A stretch of DNA of 50,580 nucleotides from Rhodococcoides kyotonense (GCF_900188125.1 NZ_FZOW01000030.1:1-50580); one strand, 5' to 3'. Positions 1-8,321 are shown, counted from the stretch's first letter. A program made the numbers and translations. Notes: a model not told the origin generated them from the sequence alone.

Positions 1-237
1 CGACTACGAAAACGAGTACCGTCAGCAGTGCTCGGCAGCCACCTCCGATCGCGAGGTGGCTTGAACCAGGTCTCCATCAGATCCAGGACGGTTCAGTTGT
101 GCCGCAATATTTCCGACGCCTGCCAGCACCGCCGAAGGGATCGGAACTACACCACTTGGCCCGATACCTGCCCTGTATAGGCATCAGTACTGTTCAACTT
201 CTCGTGCACGGCTGTCCGGCTCATGCCACATAGAGGG

Positions 238-894
238 TCATGGAAACTCGTCGGTAGTGCGGCACGAGATCACGCCGGTAATCGATATCTCCCGCTCCGG
301 TCCTGCCGTGGGCATGGTTGCAGCGAAACTAACGCTCCCCGAACCGTTGTCGTAGTCAAGGTGCACCGTCAGTCGATCTTGCGTGTGAAGTGTGTGGTGC
401 ACTCCGTCGCCTGTAACGTAGGACAGCCACACAGCATTGGAAGGCTGGATGCTCGACTGGTTCCGCGTCGCCGACGCACCGGGTGCGCCTGCGATGTACA
501 GCTCGACCGAAAAGTCCTCGCCTGGGCGGATGCTTCCTGCGTCGAACTGCGAAAAGTCACTGGTGACTGCCTGATATGAGCGCGAACCGGAGGCCGGATT
601 ATTTCTGCACACCACCGATTCGTCCGGAGCCGTAAGCAGAGGTGAGCCAGCGCGACCGGTTTCGAACTTGACGTACGTGCGCTGCTGAGTCGAATCACCC
701 AGATCAGGAACGGGATACAACGCGCCGGGCCCGTCGGCGGCGGATGTCGATGAGACAACTGTAGGAGTCGGTGTCTGCGTCGCCAGGGTTCGTGATTCGT
801 TGCCGTCGCCATGAATCACACACGCGGACAGGGGAAGTGTCAGGAGCACCGTCACCGACAGCCATCGGCGACTCACCGCGCGAGCACCGAGCAT
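238..894 (-). CDS. Exported lipoprotein of unknown function
   Basis: Predicted lipoprotein of 218 residues. The chosen ATG is preceded by GGAGGG at a good distance. The open frame extends 33 codons further upstream, but only this start puts the signal peptide at the N-terminus. A short basic stretch is followed by a hydrophobic run ending in a lipobox LPLSAC, so the Cys should be lipidated and the protein anchored on the outer face of the membrane. The mature part begins with a Thr/Ser/Pro-rich linker, followed by a probably beta-rich domain with two further Cys residues that could form a disulfide. I do not recognise the family. It follows the membrane-protein gene at 1003-1578 on the same strand and may be co-transcribed with it. 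The lipoprotein call is firm; the function is unknown. Confidence 0.7.
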   Translation of the reverse strand: MLGARAVSRRWLSVTVLLTLPLSACVIHGDGNESRTLATQTPTPTVVSSTSAADGPGALYPVPDLGDSTQQRTYVKFETGRAGSPLLTAPDESVVCRNNPASGSRSYQAVTSDFSQFDAGSIRPGEDFSVELYIAGAPGASATRNQSSIQPSNAVWLSYVTGDGVHHTLHTQDRLTVHLDYDNGSGSVSFAATMPTAGPEREISITGVISCRTTDEFP

Positions 895-1002
895 TCCGAT
901 CCCTCCTCGATGCTGTGTTGCGAGCCTGCCACTGCTGTCTGCTGTAGCGCTGTCGGATGTCTTTGCCGTCGCCGATCTTTCACACGACCTCACGAGCTCA
1001 GG

Positions 1003-1578
1003 CTACAGTCCGACTGCCGAAACGAACTTTCGAGTCTCTTGTACATACGTCAACGTACCGCCCACGAGGATTGCTATCCCCAGACACGCCACACTGATTG
1101 GGGCGCTCCAGATACCGAAAACAGCGTCGGAGGCCGAATAGTTATTCGTTGCCGCCTGCGCGGCAACTATGCCTACCGCAGCGGCCAGAACACCAGCCGC
1201 ACACACCTGCCACGAGCGTTCGCGTAGACCGAGTACGAGGAAACCGGTTCCGAGCACGGTGATCCCGCCTGTGTGCGAGGTGAGAACCGGTAGCCCAAAG
1301 GGCAGAGCGAGAATCGACGCAGCGAAGACCAAGGCGTAGCTTTTCCTGAGGCCTTGCGGATCATCACGTGCGCCGTGCCGATACATCACGATGCACAGTG
1401 CGCCGAAGCAGGCCGGGATCGTTGCAGCGGACAGCATCAGCCAATATACGCTGTCTCCCAATGCTTCCCACGCCGCCGCGTACATCACCGTGGTAAGGCC
1501 GAGACAGAACAGGTTGGCAGAGTCGGGGCGTCGGAGCCTCACACTGCGGTGGTCGGCGCGCGGCGCTCGGTTCCTCAT
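1003..1578 (-). CDS. Integral membrane protein, unknown
   Basis: Protein of about 191 residues with roughly five hydrophobic segments after a basic N-terminus (MRNRAPRADH). The same frame is open 43 codons further upstream. The internal ATG is preferred because the upstream extension is not hydrophobic and is rich in Arg/Cys/His, as expected of non-coding sequence, although neither start has a strong ribosome-binding site. No catalytic motif is visible. It is divergent from the GntR-type regulator gene across a 240-bp region that contains a 10-bp direct repeat, so the regulator could control both directions. It may share a transcript with the lipoprotein gene downstream. Function unknown. Confidence 0.55.
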   Translation of the reverse strand: MRNRAPRADHRSVRLRRPDSANLFCLGLTTVMYAAAWEALGDSVYWLMLSAATIPACFGALCIVMYRHGARDDPQGLRKSYALVFAASILALPFGLPVLTSHTGGITVLGTGFLVLGLRERSWQVCAAGVLAAAVGIVAAQAATNNYSASDAVFGIWSAPISVACLGIAILVGGTLTYVQETRKFVSAVGL

Positions 1579-1761
1579 GTCGGTGGTCTGTCGAATTCGG
1601 ACATCAATACACCTTGTAGTGAAAGGCCAGCTCTCGTCAACAGCGTGCGCACGCGCGAGGTGGGTTGGACACCGCCCGCGCGGGTCGGACACGGACAGGG
1701 TCACCAACCCTCTACGGGCGCCGACGTGCCGGACCGAATGGGGCCAGCAGTCAGAGTCCTG

Positions 1762-1808
1762 TTGACTTCCGAACCAACGTCTGGCACTAATTACCTACAA
1801 CCTTAGTG
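1762..1808 (+). promoter_or_regulatory. Candidate promoter and operator of the GntR/ABC operon
   Basis: TTGACT (1762-1767) lies 18 bp upstream of ACTAAT (1786-1791), a plausible -35/-10 pair. The inverted repeat CACTAA (1785-1790) / TTAGTG (1803-1808), with a 12-bp spacer, overlaps the -10 element and ends 11 bp before the regulator start codon. TAGTGAAAGG occurs at 1804-1813 and again at 1617-1626, closer to the divergent membrane-protein gene. This layout fits autorepression by the YtrA-type regulator, but that is inference. Confidence 0.45.
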
Positions 1809-1819
1809 AAAGGGTGTTG

Positions 1820-2215
1820 GTGATCGAGTTCAGGATCGACCGGAAGTCGGGTATCCCGACGTACGTGCAGCTCGCACTGCAGGTCAGACACGCGCTCCGG
1901 CGCGGTGACCTGGCTGTCGGCGACAAACTGCCGACAGCGAAAGACGTCGTATCCACCCTCGCGATCAACCCCAACACCGTGCTCAAGGCATACAAGGAGC
2001 TCGAGCACGACGGGCTCGTCGAGGGCAGGCCCGGTTTGGGCACCTTCGTCGTCGGCTCGCTCGCCAAGTCAGGAATGGCCGAGAAGGCCGCTCTCGCACA
2101 CGAACTCGATGCCTGGGTCGGTCATGGCGCAAACGCCGGGCTTGCCCGTTCCGATCTCGAAGCGCTCGTCGCTGCTGCGTTAGACCGCGAATTCCCCGAA
2201 CCGGAAGGACAGTGA
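1820..2215 (+). CDS. YtrA-subfamily GntR transcriptional regulator
   Basis: Short GntR-type repressor of 131 residues. The N-terminal winged helix-turn-helix is clear: a segment beginning IDRKSGIPTYVQLALQV, then LPTAKDVVSTLAINPNTVLKAY and a wing ending GLVEGRPGLGTFV. Only about 50 residues follow, without a full ligand-binding domain, which is typical of the YtrA subfamily that usually controls ABC transporter operons. GTG at 1820 is chosen because AAAGG sits six bases upstream; GTG at 1814 and TTG at 1817 are in frame and possible. It is the first gene of the operon, and only one base separates its stop from the ATPase start codon. It is probably autoregulated through the inverted repeat in front of it. 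Confidence 0.85.
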   Translation: MIEFRIDRKSGIPTYVQLALQVRHALRRGDLAVGDKLPTAKDVVSTLAINPNTVLKAYKELEHDGLVEGRPGLGTFVVGSLAKSGMAEKAALAHELDAWVGHGANAGLARSDLEALVAAALDREFPEPEGQ

Positions 2216-2216
2216 C

Positions 2217-3053
2217 GTGACCGAAACAGTGCTCGACGCGTCGGAGGTGAGCAAGTCGTTCCGCGGCAAGACAGTCCTGGACGCGTGCTCCTTCTCGCTT
2301 CAGCGAGGATCGATCACCGCGCTGGTCGGATCCAACGGCGCAGGCAAGACCACCTTGATGTCGGTGATGGTCGGCCTGCTGAAAGCCGATTCGGGAGCAG
2401 TGACCGTTCTCGGTAGCACTGTAGGAGAACGCGGGATTGCACCTGGCCTGTCCTACCTCGCTCAGCACAAACCACTGTTCACACGTTTCACCGTCGCCGA
2501 GATCCTCCGCTTCGGCCGCGCCACCAACGACCGGTGGGATCACGCATACGCGTCGAGCATCGTCGATGACGCCGGTGTCTCGCTGTCCAGCAGAGTGAAG
2601 ACGTTGTCGCCGGGTCAGCGGACCCGCGTTGCCATTGCTCTTGTGCTGGGACGACTTCCGGAGATCGTTCTGCTCGACGAGCCCCTCGCAGACCTCGACC
2701 CCGTCGCCCGACGCGCGGTCGCTCGAACCTTGATGCTCGACGCCGCCGAACGCGGCACGACCATCGTGCTGTCTTCGCATGTACTGGCCGAGTTGGTGGA
2801 TGTCGCCGATCGCCTCCTGTTGTTGCGAAGCGGCCGTATGCAATTGGATGGGGAGACAGAGCAGATCGTGAACGACCACTACGTCGTGACCACCGCAGCA
2901 CGCTTCGACGCAAGCGGCGGCGAGATCGTGGGGTACACACTGGGATCGAAGTCGAACACCTACGTCGTACGTGGACCACGGCCAGCGGGCTCGCACGTAT
3001 CCCCGGCCACCCTGGACGATGTCGTTCTCGCTCACCTCGGCGAGGTGAGCTGA
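2217..3053 (+). CDS. ABC transporter ATP-binding protein
   Basis: Nucleotide-binding subunit of 278 residues with canonical motifs: Walker A GSNGAGKTT (about 39-47), a Q-loop in SYLAQHKP, signature LSPGQ, Walker B IVLLDEP followed by a D-loop LADLD, and a switch histidine in LSSHVLAEL. It should energise the permease encoded immediately downstream, whose ATG overlaps this stop codon. The C-terminal 65 residues, after the NBD, form an extra small domain of unknown role. Linked with a YtrA-type regulator, it resembles peptide-antibiotic-responsive ABC systems such as Bacillus Ytr. The substrate cannot be read from the sequence. Confidence 0.88.
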   Translation: MTETVLDASEVSKSFRGKTVLDACSFSLQRGSITALVGSNGAGKTTLMSVMVGLLKADSGAVTVLGSTVGERGIAPGLSYLAQHKPLFTRFTVAEILRFGRATNDRWDHAYASSIVDDAGVSLSSRVKTLSPGQRTRVAIALVLGRLPEIVLLDEPLADLDPVARRAVARTLMLDAAERGTTIVLSSHVLAELVDVADRLLLLRSGRMQLDGETEQIVNDHYVVTTAARFDASGGEIVGYTLGSKSNTYVVRGPRPAGSHVSPATLDDVVLAHLGEVS

Positions 3054-4096
3054 TGTTCTGGGCAACGTATCGCCAGTTCCGTACAACTCTTTTCGGCGCT
3101 CTGGCGGTCATCACGCTGGTCGCCGTCGTCACATTCCTGGCAGCGTGGACCCTCCGCAATGTCTCGTACGCAAGCTCTTTCGGAACATTCGATCTGTGCT
3201 TCGGAAGTCAATCGTCGGCGTGCATCACCCAAACAGCCTTGACTGCAACGACATTGCTGACCGTCGCGTTGCCGGTGTTGATCGGACTGTTCGTCGGCGT
3301 TGCGGTGTTCGCACGCGACATCGAACGTGGGACACACGTACTGTCGCTGTCTCAGTCCGTCGGCCGGCTCCGCTGGTACTTCTCCCGAGTGCTGGTCGTC
3401 TTCGTCCCGGTGATACTTGCGATGCTGGTGCTCGGCATCGTCTTCACCGCATCGCGCTCCCTCAGCAATGCATGGTGGCAGACGTTGTCCGGATATGGCG
3501 ACTCGCGCTTCGCCTTTCCGATTTTCGAGACTTCGGCCCTCATGCCGGCTACCTACACCGTGCTCGCGCTGATCATCGGAAGCTTGTTCGCGTTATGGGT
3601 GCGCCACACCATCGCGGCCATGGTCTTGACCTTGGTCACCGTTGTCGGCCTGTTGGTTCTCGTGTCGGTGGGCATCCGACCGCACTATGCAGCGCCGCTC
3701 GTCCAAGTCAGTCCCCTGTACGACGTGGCCGGCACCGGTGAGTACATCGGTGGTTCCGCGCGCTGGATCGTCGATGCCAACTACGTCGACGCCGCCGGAA
3801 ACAAGTTGACCATCGACTACTCCCTGTGCGACGGCGGAACGTACTGGAACGAGGCCGAACAGCGCCCCGACGAGACCTACGCCGAGTGGCAGGTGCGCTC
3901 CGACGCGATCAACCAGCGGGAAATCACTCGGTACTCCGAATGCATTGCCGCCCAAGGCGCCGACCGCTTCGAAACCGAATACCACGAGAACAATCAGTTC
4001 TGGCGATTCCAGTGGACCGAGGCGGCATTACTGCTGTCGGTGTCCGCCCTGGCACTCGGCGCTTCGACCCTGGTGGTACGACGACTCAGGCCGTGA
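3053..4096 (+). CDS. ABC-2-type transporter permease
   Basis: Membrane subunit of 347 residues. Hydrophobic segments lie at about residues 12-32, 62-88, 115-140, 160-185, 190-210 and 320-340. A long hydrophilic stretch (about 215-318), predicted to face outside, is rich in Tyr, Glu and Asp and has two Cys. The start overlaps the stop of the ATPase gene (TGATG), so the two are translationally coupled. The extracytoplasmic domain is large for this class and may contact the ligand or the lipoprotein encoded further down the operon. Transport direction and substrate are unknown. Confidence 0.8.
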   Translation: MFWATYRQFRTTLFGALAVITLVAVVTFLAAWTLRNVSYASSFGTFDLCFGSQSSACITQTALTATTLLTVALPVLIGLFVGVAVFARDIERGTHVLSLSQSVGRLRWYFSRVLVVFVPVILAMLVLGIVFTASRSLSNAWWQTLSGYGDSRFAFPIFETSALMPATYTVLALIIGSLFALWVRHTIAAMVLTLVTVVGLLVLVSVGIRPHYAAPLVQVSPLYDVAGTGEYIGGSARWIVDANYVDAAGNKLTIDYSLCDGGTYWNEAEQRPDETYAEWQVRSDAINQREITRYSECIAAQGADRFETEYHENNQFWRFQWTEAALLLSVSALALGASTLVVRRLRP

Positions 4097-4518
4097 CCTT
4101 CGCGCGACCCGCCCTACTGGCTGCGACCAGTCAGCAGAACGTGCAGCGACAACGTCATAGTTTACAGACCCTGCGGTACGGTCAGGGGATGATCATCGTC
4201 GCCGTTGTCCTGCTTGTTGCCGGGGCTACGTCCGCGACAGCGTTCAACACTCGGTTGTCGATACTCAACCGCGGTCACCGACTTCCGTGGCTGAGCGGCA
4301 GATACCCAGTCGCACCGCCCCTGCGTGTGCGCGCCTTGGCCGGAGCGGCCACCGGAGCGAGCCTGCTGGGTGCGCTTATCGTCTCGCTGCACGCCGAGGC
4401 GTCCGGTCCACTCGCAGCGGCGGCAGTCAGCGGCATCGTCACGGTAGTGCCACTGTTGCTACCGCACGTCGCGATTACGTTCTGGCACAACAAAACCACA
4501 CGTGCCGAGGCGTCATGA
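4093..4518 (+). CDS. Small membrane protein of the ABC operon
   Basis: Protein of 141 residues if it starts at the GTG that overlaps the permease stop (GTGA at 4093). An internal ATG at 4189 would give about 109 residues. It has three or four hydrophobic segments: MIIVAVVLLVAGATSATAF near residue 33, a second around 70-95, and a third around 100-125. A basic tail follows. No known motif was recognised. Its four-base overlaps with both neighbours place it in the operon, where it may be an accessory permease component. Confidence 0.6.
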   Translation: MTFARPALLAATSQQNVQRQRHSLQTLRYGQGMIIVAVVLLVAGATSATAFNTRLSILNRGHRLPWLSGRYPVAPPLRVRALAGAATGASLLGALIVSLHAEASGPLAAAAVSGIVTVVPLLLPHVAITFWHNKTTRAEAS

Positions 4519-4808
4519 CGGAGCCGACAACACCCAGGACGCTCGAGAACAACCAACACCGAGAAAGCTGGCAGACTCGAAAAATCGAGGCGGGAAGACG
4601 GACTGCAGGACCGTACCCCCGTCGAAGGGCGCTGCGACACCAAGCGGCGGCCGCGAAAACTCCTGTACCCGCATTTTCGGCAGGCGGTCACATGGTCATC
4701 GTCGAGCGCGGATCGAGACCGAAAGCGAGAAACATTCTGATCGACAACATGGTTCGCACTCGTGGTCGGGGCATCAGCGCCACCCTCAGCGAAAAATTCG
4801 CCCGGTGA
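4515..4808 (+). CDS. Small basic protein, unknown
   Basis: Ninety-seven residues, strongly basic, with no signal peptide or membrane segment. It is called because its ATG overlaps the previous stop (ATGA at 4515) and its stop overlaps the GTG of the next gene (GTGA at 4805), matching the coupling used elsewhere in this operon. The first half is low in complexity and rich in Arg, Thr and Ala. The second half has more ordinary composition (HMVIVERGSRPKARN...). A precursor-peptide or regulatory role is possible, but nothing in the sequence proves it. Confidence 0.4.
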   Translation: MTEPTTPRTLENNQHRESWQTRKIEAGRRTAGPYPRRRALRHQAAAAKTPVPAFSAGGHMVIVERGSRPKARNILIDNMVRTRGRGISATLSEKFAR

Positions 4809-5368
4809 GTCGTCCCACGGTGGGCGGTCGGCGCCGCATCATCGCCACCGTTGCGGCACTGACTGCCACGATGCCCGGTATTGCGTCCTGTTCCCTGACA
4901 GGAGACGTCGCCGTCGATTCGACATCATGCAGCACTCCGGCGACCGCGCCGTACACCCACTACGTCGATACCGAAACGCGGCCACCGTGGGCGACGAACT
5001 GGGCGCCGCCGATTCAGGGAGCAAGCGGCGGCGTCGAAGCCACAGACGGCGAAGGATCCGATGACACGTTGTTCCGTCTCACCTTCGAATGTGCAGGTTT
5101 GACCGATCTGCACTGGATAGACCACACGGATACGGACCGCCGACATCAACAGGCCGAGGTGGTCGTCGGCGTTCAGCGGTACCTCTACCGGACTGCCAAC
5201 GTCCCGTCGGACGGCAGCGGATTCGTTATCGCAGTGGCGATTCAGCGAGCAAGCGACACGTCCGCACGGTTCGGCGTACTCGCATTGCACGTCCACGGAG
5301 AATTCTCTCCGGTACCACCCGACGGAGCAGACGTGGTGCAATCACTTAGAAGTCACGGCCTGCTGTGA
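4805..5368 (+). CDS. Exported lipoprotein of the ABC operon
   Basis: Protein of 187 residues starting at a GTG that overlaps the previous stop. The N-terminus VSRPTVGGRRRIIATVAAL is a classic basic-plus-hydrophobic signal, followed by a lipobox-like GIASC, so the Cys at about position 29 should be lipidated. The mature domain carries further Cys residues and no recognised family motif. The same frame stays open about 100 codons upstream, but that region reads as Arg/Ser-rich nonsense over the other small gene. As an anchored surface protein next to ABC transporter genes, it may bind the transported or sensed compound; that is inference. Confidence 0.6.
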   Translation: MSRPTVGGRRRIIATVAALTATMPGIASCSLTGDVAVDSTSCSTPATAPYTHYVDTETRPPWATNWAPPIQGASGGVEATDGEGSDDTLFRLTFECAGLTDLHWIDHTDTDRRHQQAEVVVGVQRYLYRTANVPSDGSGFVIAVAIQRASDTSARFGVLALHVHGEFSPVPPDGADVVQSLRSHGLL

Positions 5369-5411
5369 CGGGCGCGCGAGCTGCTCAGATGGACCGGGGA
5401 GCGCGTGAGCA

Positions 5412-5684
5412 GTGCACAGTATTTCGGCATCGCAGTCCTTGCCACCCGGATCGTTCGGCAATAGGCGGCGGCGCGAGCGTGACCTTTGGCAGACGGTGTT
5501 TCAGCTTGTATCCGATGCCAGAGCGGGCGATGGGTTCCAGGACAACACTTGTCGTCCTCGACAACGCGACTTTTTCGTCCTGGGTCTCATCCACAGGGAT
5601 CACCCGGACAGTGCATCGATTGCGGTGCGGTCCGGAAACGTTCAACACTCATGCAGCACTGATGATAGGAGGGCGACGCCGTGA
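5412..5684 (+). CDS. Possible small protein before second ABC cassette (uncertain)
   Basis: A 90-codon frame beginning at GTG and ending with a TGA that overlaps the GTG of the next ABC ATPase (GTGA at 5681), the coupling pattern used throughout this operon. The sequence is hydrophilic with no recognised motif and no clear ribosome-binding site at the proposed start. A second frame from GTG at 5365, overlapping the lipoprotein stop, is also open. The stretch 5369-5680 holds no other convincing feature apart from the AGGAGG serving the next gene. It could be non-coding. Confidence 0.3.
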   Translation: MHSISASQSLPPGSFGNRRRRERDLWQTVFQLVSDARAGDGFQDNTCRPRQRDFFVLGLIHRDHPDSASIAVRSGNVQHSCSTDDRRATP

Positions 5685-6613
5685 TCGAGGCTCACCGGCT
5701 GACGAAGCGGTATGGATCAACGCTTGCTGTCGACGATCTGACATTCACCGCTCGCGAAGGCCGCATCACCGCGCTTCTCGGTCGCGTGGGAGCAGGTAAG
5801 TCGACGATCCTGCGGATGCTGCTGGGACTGGCGCACCCCACAAGTGGTCACGCATTCATCGATGGCCACCATCCAGCGGACCTGGCATTGCCAGCAACGA
5901 CAATCGGAGCACTGCTCGATGCGGGCTGGGTGTATCCACATCGGTCCGCCCGCACTCATCTGAGGTGTGCGGCCCTGTCCGGCGGGCTCCCCACGCGAAG
6001 CGTGGACGAAGTTCTAGAGCAGGTTGATCTCGGGGATGCCGCCGGCATGAAGATCGCTGCCTTCTCCAGTGGGATGCTGCAACGTCTCGGCATGGCGGCG
6101 GCACTTCTCGGAGACCCACCGATGGTCGTCGTCGACGAACCTTTCAACGAAGGCGAGCCCGCAGATGTTGCGTGGACCCGTGGAATGTTGGCCCGACTCG
6201 CCCGCGACGGGCGGACCGTGCTGGTGGCCAGCCGTTCAGCATCGGAGATCGCGCTGCTGGCCGACGATCTGGTGATCATCGACGATGGTCGCCTTCTCAC
6301 ACGGTGCACGAGCGAGGAGTTCGTCGCACTGACAGGTGGCACCATGCTGCATATCCGGTCACCACAACTGTCGAAACTCGAAGAAGCACTACTGGCCAAG
6401 GAAATCCCCACGTCCAGAGACAGCAGTAGACACACCGAGCGTGGCACAGAGCAGGTGCCAAGTCTGTTGGTAGCAGCTGCCGAACGTCGAGAGATAGCCA
6501 TGATCGCCGCGTCACACGAACTCGTGCTCTCAGAGGTCACAACCGACCGTGGTTCCTTCGAGGACGTATTTGTGAATCTGATCAGAGATGCTGCGGGAGC
6601 AACACATGATTGA
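5681..6613 (+). CDS. ABC transporter ATP-binding protein with degenerate motifs
   Basis: Protein of 310 residues with a GTG start behind AGGAGG. Walker A is near-canonical (GRVGAGKST, Pro-Asn replaced by Arg-Val). The signature is FSSGM rather than LSGGQ. Walker B is MVVVDEP but is followed by FNEGEP, where most relatives have TNGLDP, so the D-loop Asp is lost. The usual switch histidine (SSHLLSE) is replaced by Arg in VASRSASEI. The region after Walker A (GALLDAGWVYPHRSARTHLR) matches the actinobacterial antibiotic-export type with no Q-loop Gln. It pairs with the permease gene that overlaps it by 8 bp. ATPase activity may be reduced or depend on another NBD, possibly the one at 2217-3053. 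Confidence 0.8.
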   Translation: MIEAHRLTKRYGSTLAVDDLTFTAREGRITALLGRVGAGKSTILRMLLGLAHPTSGHAFIDGHHPADLALPATTIGALLDAGWVYPHRSARTHLRCAALSGGLPTRSVDEVLEQVDLGDAAGMKIAAFSSGMLQRLGMAAALLGDPPMVVVDEPFNEGEPADVAWTRGMLARLARDGRTVLVASRSASEIALLADDLVIIDDGRLLTRCTSEEFVALTGGTMLHIRSPQLSKLEEALLAKEIPTSRDSSRHTERGTEQVPSLLVAAAERREIAMIAASHELVLSEVTTDRGSFEDVFVNLIRDAAGATHD

Positions 6614-7415
6614 CAGTCGAATCGGAGACTTGAGAGGTGTAGTGCTGCGCATGGTGGCAGCTGAACTCCTCAAACTCATCTCGATGCGATCCACCCGATG
6701 GTGCAGCACCCTGATCGTGGCCGTCGCAGTCGGCCACGCACTGTTGTGGGCAGACCTCAATCGCCTCGCATCGGATCACAACATTTCCCGGTCGGCCATT
6801 GCATCCCAGATCGGACTTGTTCCCGGCTTCGTGCTCATCGTGATCATCGCAGTCCTTGCCGCTACGGCCGAATACCGAACCGGAACAATACATCTCACCC
6901 TCCAAGTTGCGGACAATCGGACCGCGGTCGTACTCGCCAAGGCCGCGGCCGTCTGCGTTCTGGCCTTGCTGATCGGCGAAATCGCCTCCTGGCTCGCCTA
7001 TGGAACTGCCGCACTCGTTCACCCTGGCGGCGTCGAGTCAATTACAGACGGTGCGCAGCTGCGTGTCGTCGCAGGTTCGGGACTGATCTATATGGTGGGC
7101 GCTGCGGCCGCCGTAGCGGTCGGAATGATCGTACGAAACACAACTTCGGCAATAGCGCTCATCGCGTTCTACGCCTTGATCGTCGAGAACTTCGTCGCCG
7201 ATATCCCTGCCGTCAGTTCTGCCATTCAGCCGTGGATGCCCTTCACGATGGCTACGCAATTCCTGCTCGACGGCGGAATCGAAGCATCCACGGCGCTGCC
7301 GTGGCTGGACACCGCAGCGGCCCTTCCGCCCTGGTGGGCACTTCTGTACCTCACAGCCATCGCGACAGTCCTTACTGCAACCGCAGTACTCGTAGTCAGA
7401 AAGCGGGACACATAG
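6606..7415 (+). CDS. ABC-2-type transporter permease
   Basis: Membrane subunit of 269 residues starting at ATG 6606, with GGGAG upstream and an 8-bp overlap with the ATPase gene. After a cytoplasmic N-terminus (RMVAAELLKLISMRSTRW, the usual entry of ABC-2 permeases) there are six hydrophobic segments. The motif AEYRTGTIHLTL after the second segment is typical of these permeases (EYR-G-T). It probably forms a full transporter with the preceding NBD. Substrate unknown; an antibiotic or peptide is plausible from family resemblance. It is the last gene of the operon. Confidence 0.8.
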   Translation: MIDSRIGDLRGVVLRMVAAELLKLISMRSTRWCSTLIVAVAVGHALLWADLNRLASDHNISRSAIASQIGLVPGFVLIVIIAVLAATAEYRTGTIHLTLQVADNRTAVVLAKAAAVCVLALLIGEIASWLAYGTAALVHPGGVESITDGAQLRVVAGSGLIYMVGAAAAVAVGMIVRNTTSAIALIAFYALIVENFVADIPAVSSAIQPWMPFTMATQFLLDGGIEASTALPWLDTAAALPPWWALLYLTAIATVLTATAVLVVRKRDT

Positions 7416-7835
7416 ATTGCGGGCGAGGTTTGAGCCGAGCCAGACGTTCCGGCCGCCACCGAATCACGGGGTACATGGCTCCACCGGGGCTCGGGCGTGC
7501 ACCGGTCAGGGCGGTTCGATCGCGTTGGCTGACCGAAATAGGGCGTCGAGTGGGACGCCCGGGTCCATATTTTGCGTAGCGCTGAGGGGGTGCGGGGCAG
7601 CGCACACGCCATCGCCGACAAGTTCCATACAGAAAGTTTGGCAGTTGGTCTACCTAGCCGGGTCCGAACTGCCTTCGATCTAAGGATGCGGACTTCTAGG
7701 TCAAGCAACCGCGCAGGTATGCAACTAGAGGTACTGCCCCGAGGTGGCTCTCGCCTGCGTTACTTGTCGGTGGCCACAGGTACGCTCCGAGCGACAGATG
7801 CAGAGCTCACCGTTACTGCCGACACAGGGGGCACC
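7416..7835. other. Intergenic stretch between ABC operon and TIR module
   Basis: 420 bp with no convincing gene. It contains the hairpin GGGCGTC/GACGCCC (7541-7547 and 7554-7560), followed after a few bases by a short T-run (7569-7572), which could end the ABC operon. The promoter of the TIR module should lie further right; I could not assign -35/-10 boxes. An AGGGGG ribosome-binding site lies just before the GTG at 7836. Confidence 0.4.
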
Positions 7836-8321
7836 GTGGCCAAGACCGTTTTCTATAGTTTCCACTACACCCGAGATGTGCACCGAGTGCAGCTGGTCCG
7901 CAATGTGAACGCTCTGGAGGGTCAGCCTCTGCTCAATGCCCAGGAATGGGAACAGGTCAAGGGTCGAGGCGACGGGGCGATCGAAAACTGGATCGACGAC
8001 AAGATGAAGTACAAGCGAGCAGTCGTCGTTCTTGTCGGTCAGGAGACTGCTGATCGGCCATGGGTGCGCTACGAAATCAGCAAGGCATGGCGTGACTGCA
8101 AGCCGCTGCTCGGGGTACGAATTCACGGGCTGTCGGCGATGGGAAAGATCGATCGCGCCGGTTCCGATCCGTTCAAGGCAGCAGGAATTACCGACACGGT
8201 TCCAATCTTCGATCCGACCCGACTCGACGGTTACGGCCGAATCGACTCCCAGCTGACGTACAACACACTGCGCAGCAACCTCCAAGCCTGGTCTGAACGC
8301 GGTCTGTCGAGACGTTCGTGA
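7836..8321 (+). CDS. TIR-like (DUF1863/ThsB-type) domain protein
   Basis: Protein of 161 residues from GTG 7836, which has AGGGGG just upstream. The frame is open further left, but the fold begins here with MAKTVFYSFHYTRD, a first beta-strand with the FxSFHY motif of the MTH538/DUF1863 TIR-like family that includes ThsB of Thoeris. Later landmarks are the helix ENWIDDKMKYKRAVVVLVG, a strand, and WVRYEISKAW with a Glu at about residue 80 in the place of the TIR catalytic Glu, then LLGVRIHG. In this family such domains consume NAD to make ADP-ribose-type signals or bind nucleotides. The stop overlaps the start of the HIT-membrane gene (GTGA), so the two are coupled. Fold call strong; enzymatic activity inferred. 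Confidence 0.85.
   Translation: MAKTVFYSFHYTRDVHRVQLVRNVNALEGQPLLNAQEWEQVKGRGDGAIENWIDDKMKYKRAVVVLVGQETADRPWVRYEISKAWRDCKPLLGVRIHGLSAMGKIDRAGSDPFKAAGITDTVPIFDPTRLDGYGRIDSQLTYNTLRSNLQAWSERGLSRRS

Noticed and set aside
1983..3086. Long minus-strand frame opposite the GntR/ABC genes
   Set aside because: Antisense of clear regulator and ABC ATPase genes; composition is typical of a high-GC shadow frame.
4502..4804. Long upstream extension of the lipoprotein frame
   Set aside because: Arg/Ser/His-rich and without features; it overlaps another small gene, and the signal peptide begins at GTG 4805.
5365..5799. 144-codon frame overlapping the second ABC ATPase
   Set aside because: It overlaps the ATPase gene by about 120 bp and has no motif; the sequence is rich in Arg and Ser as in shadow frames.
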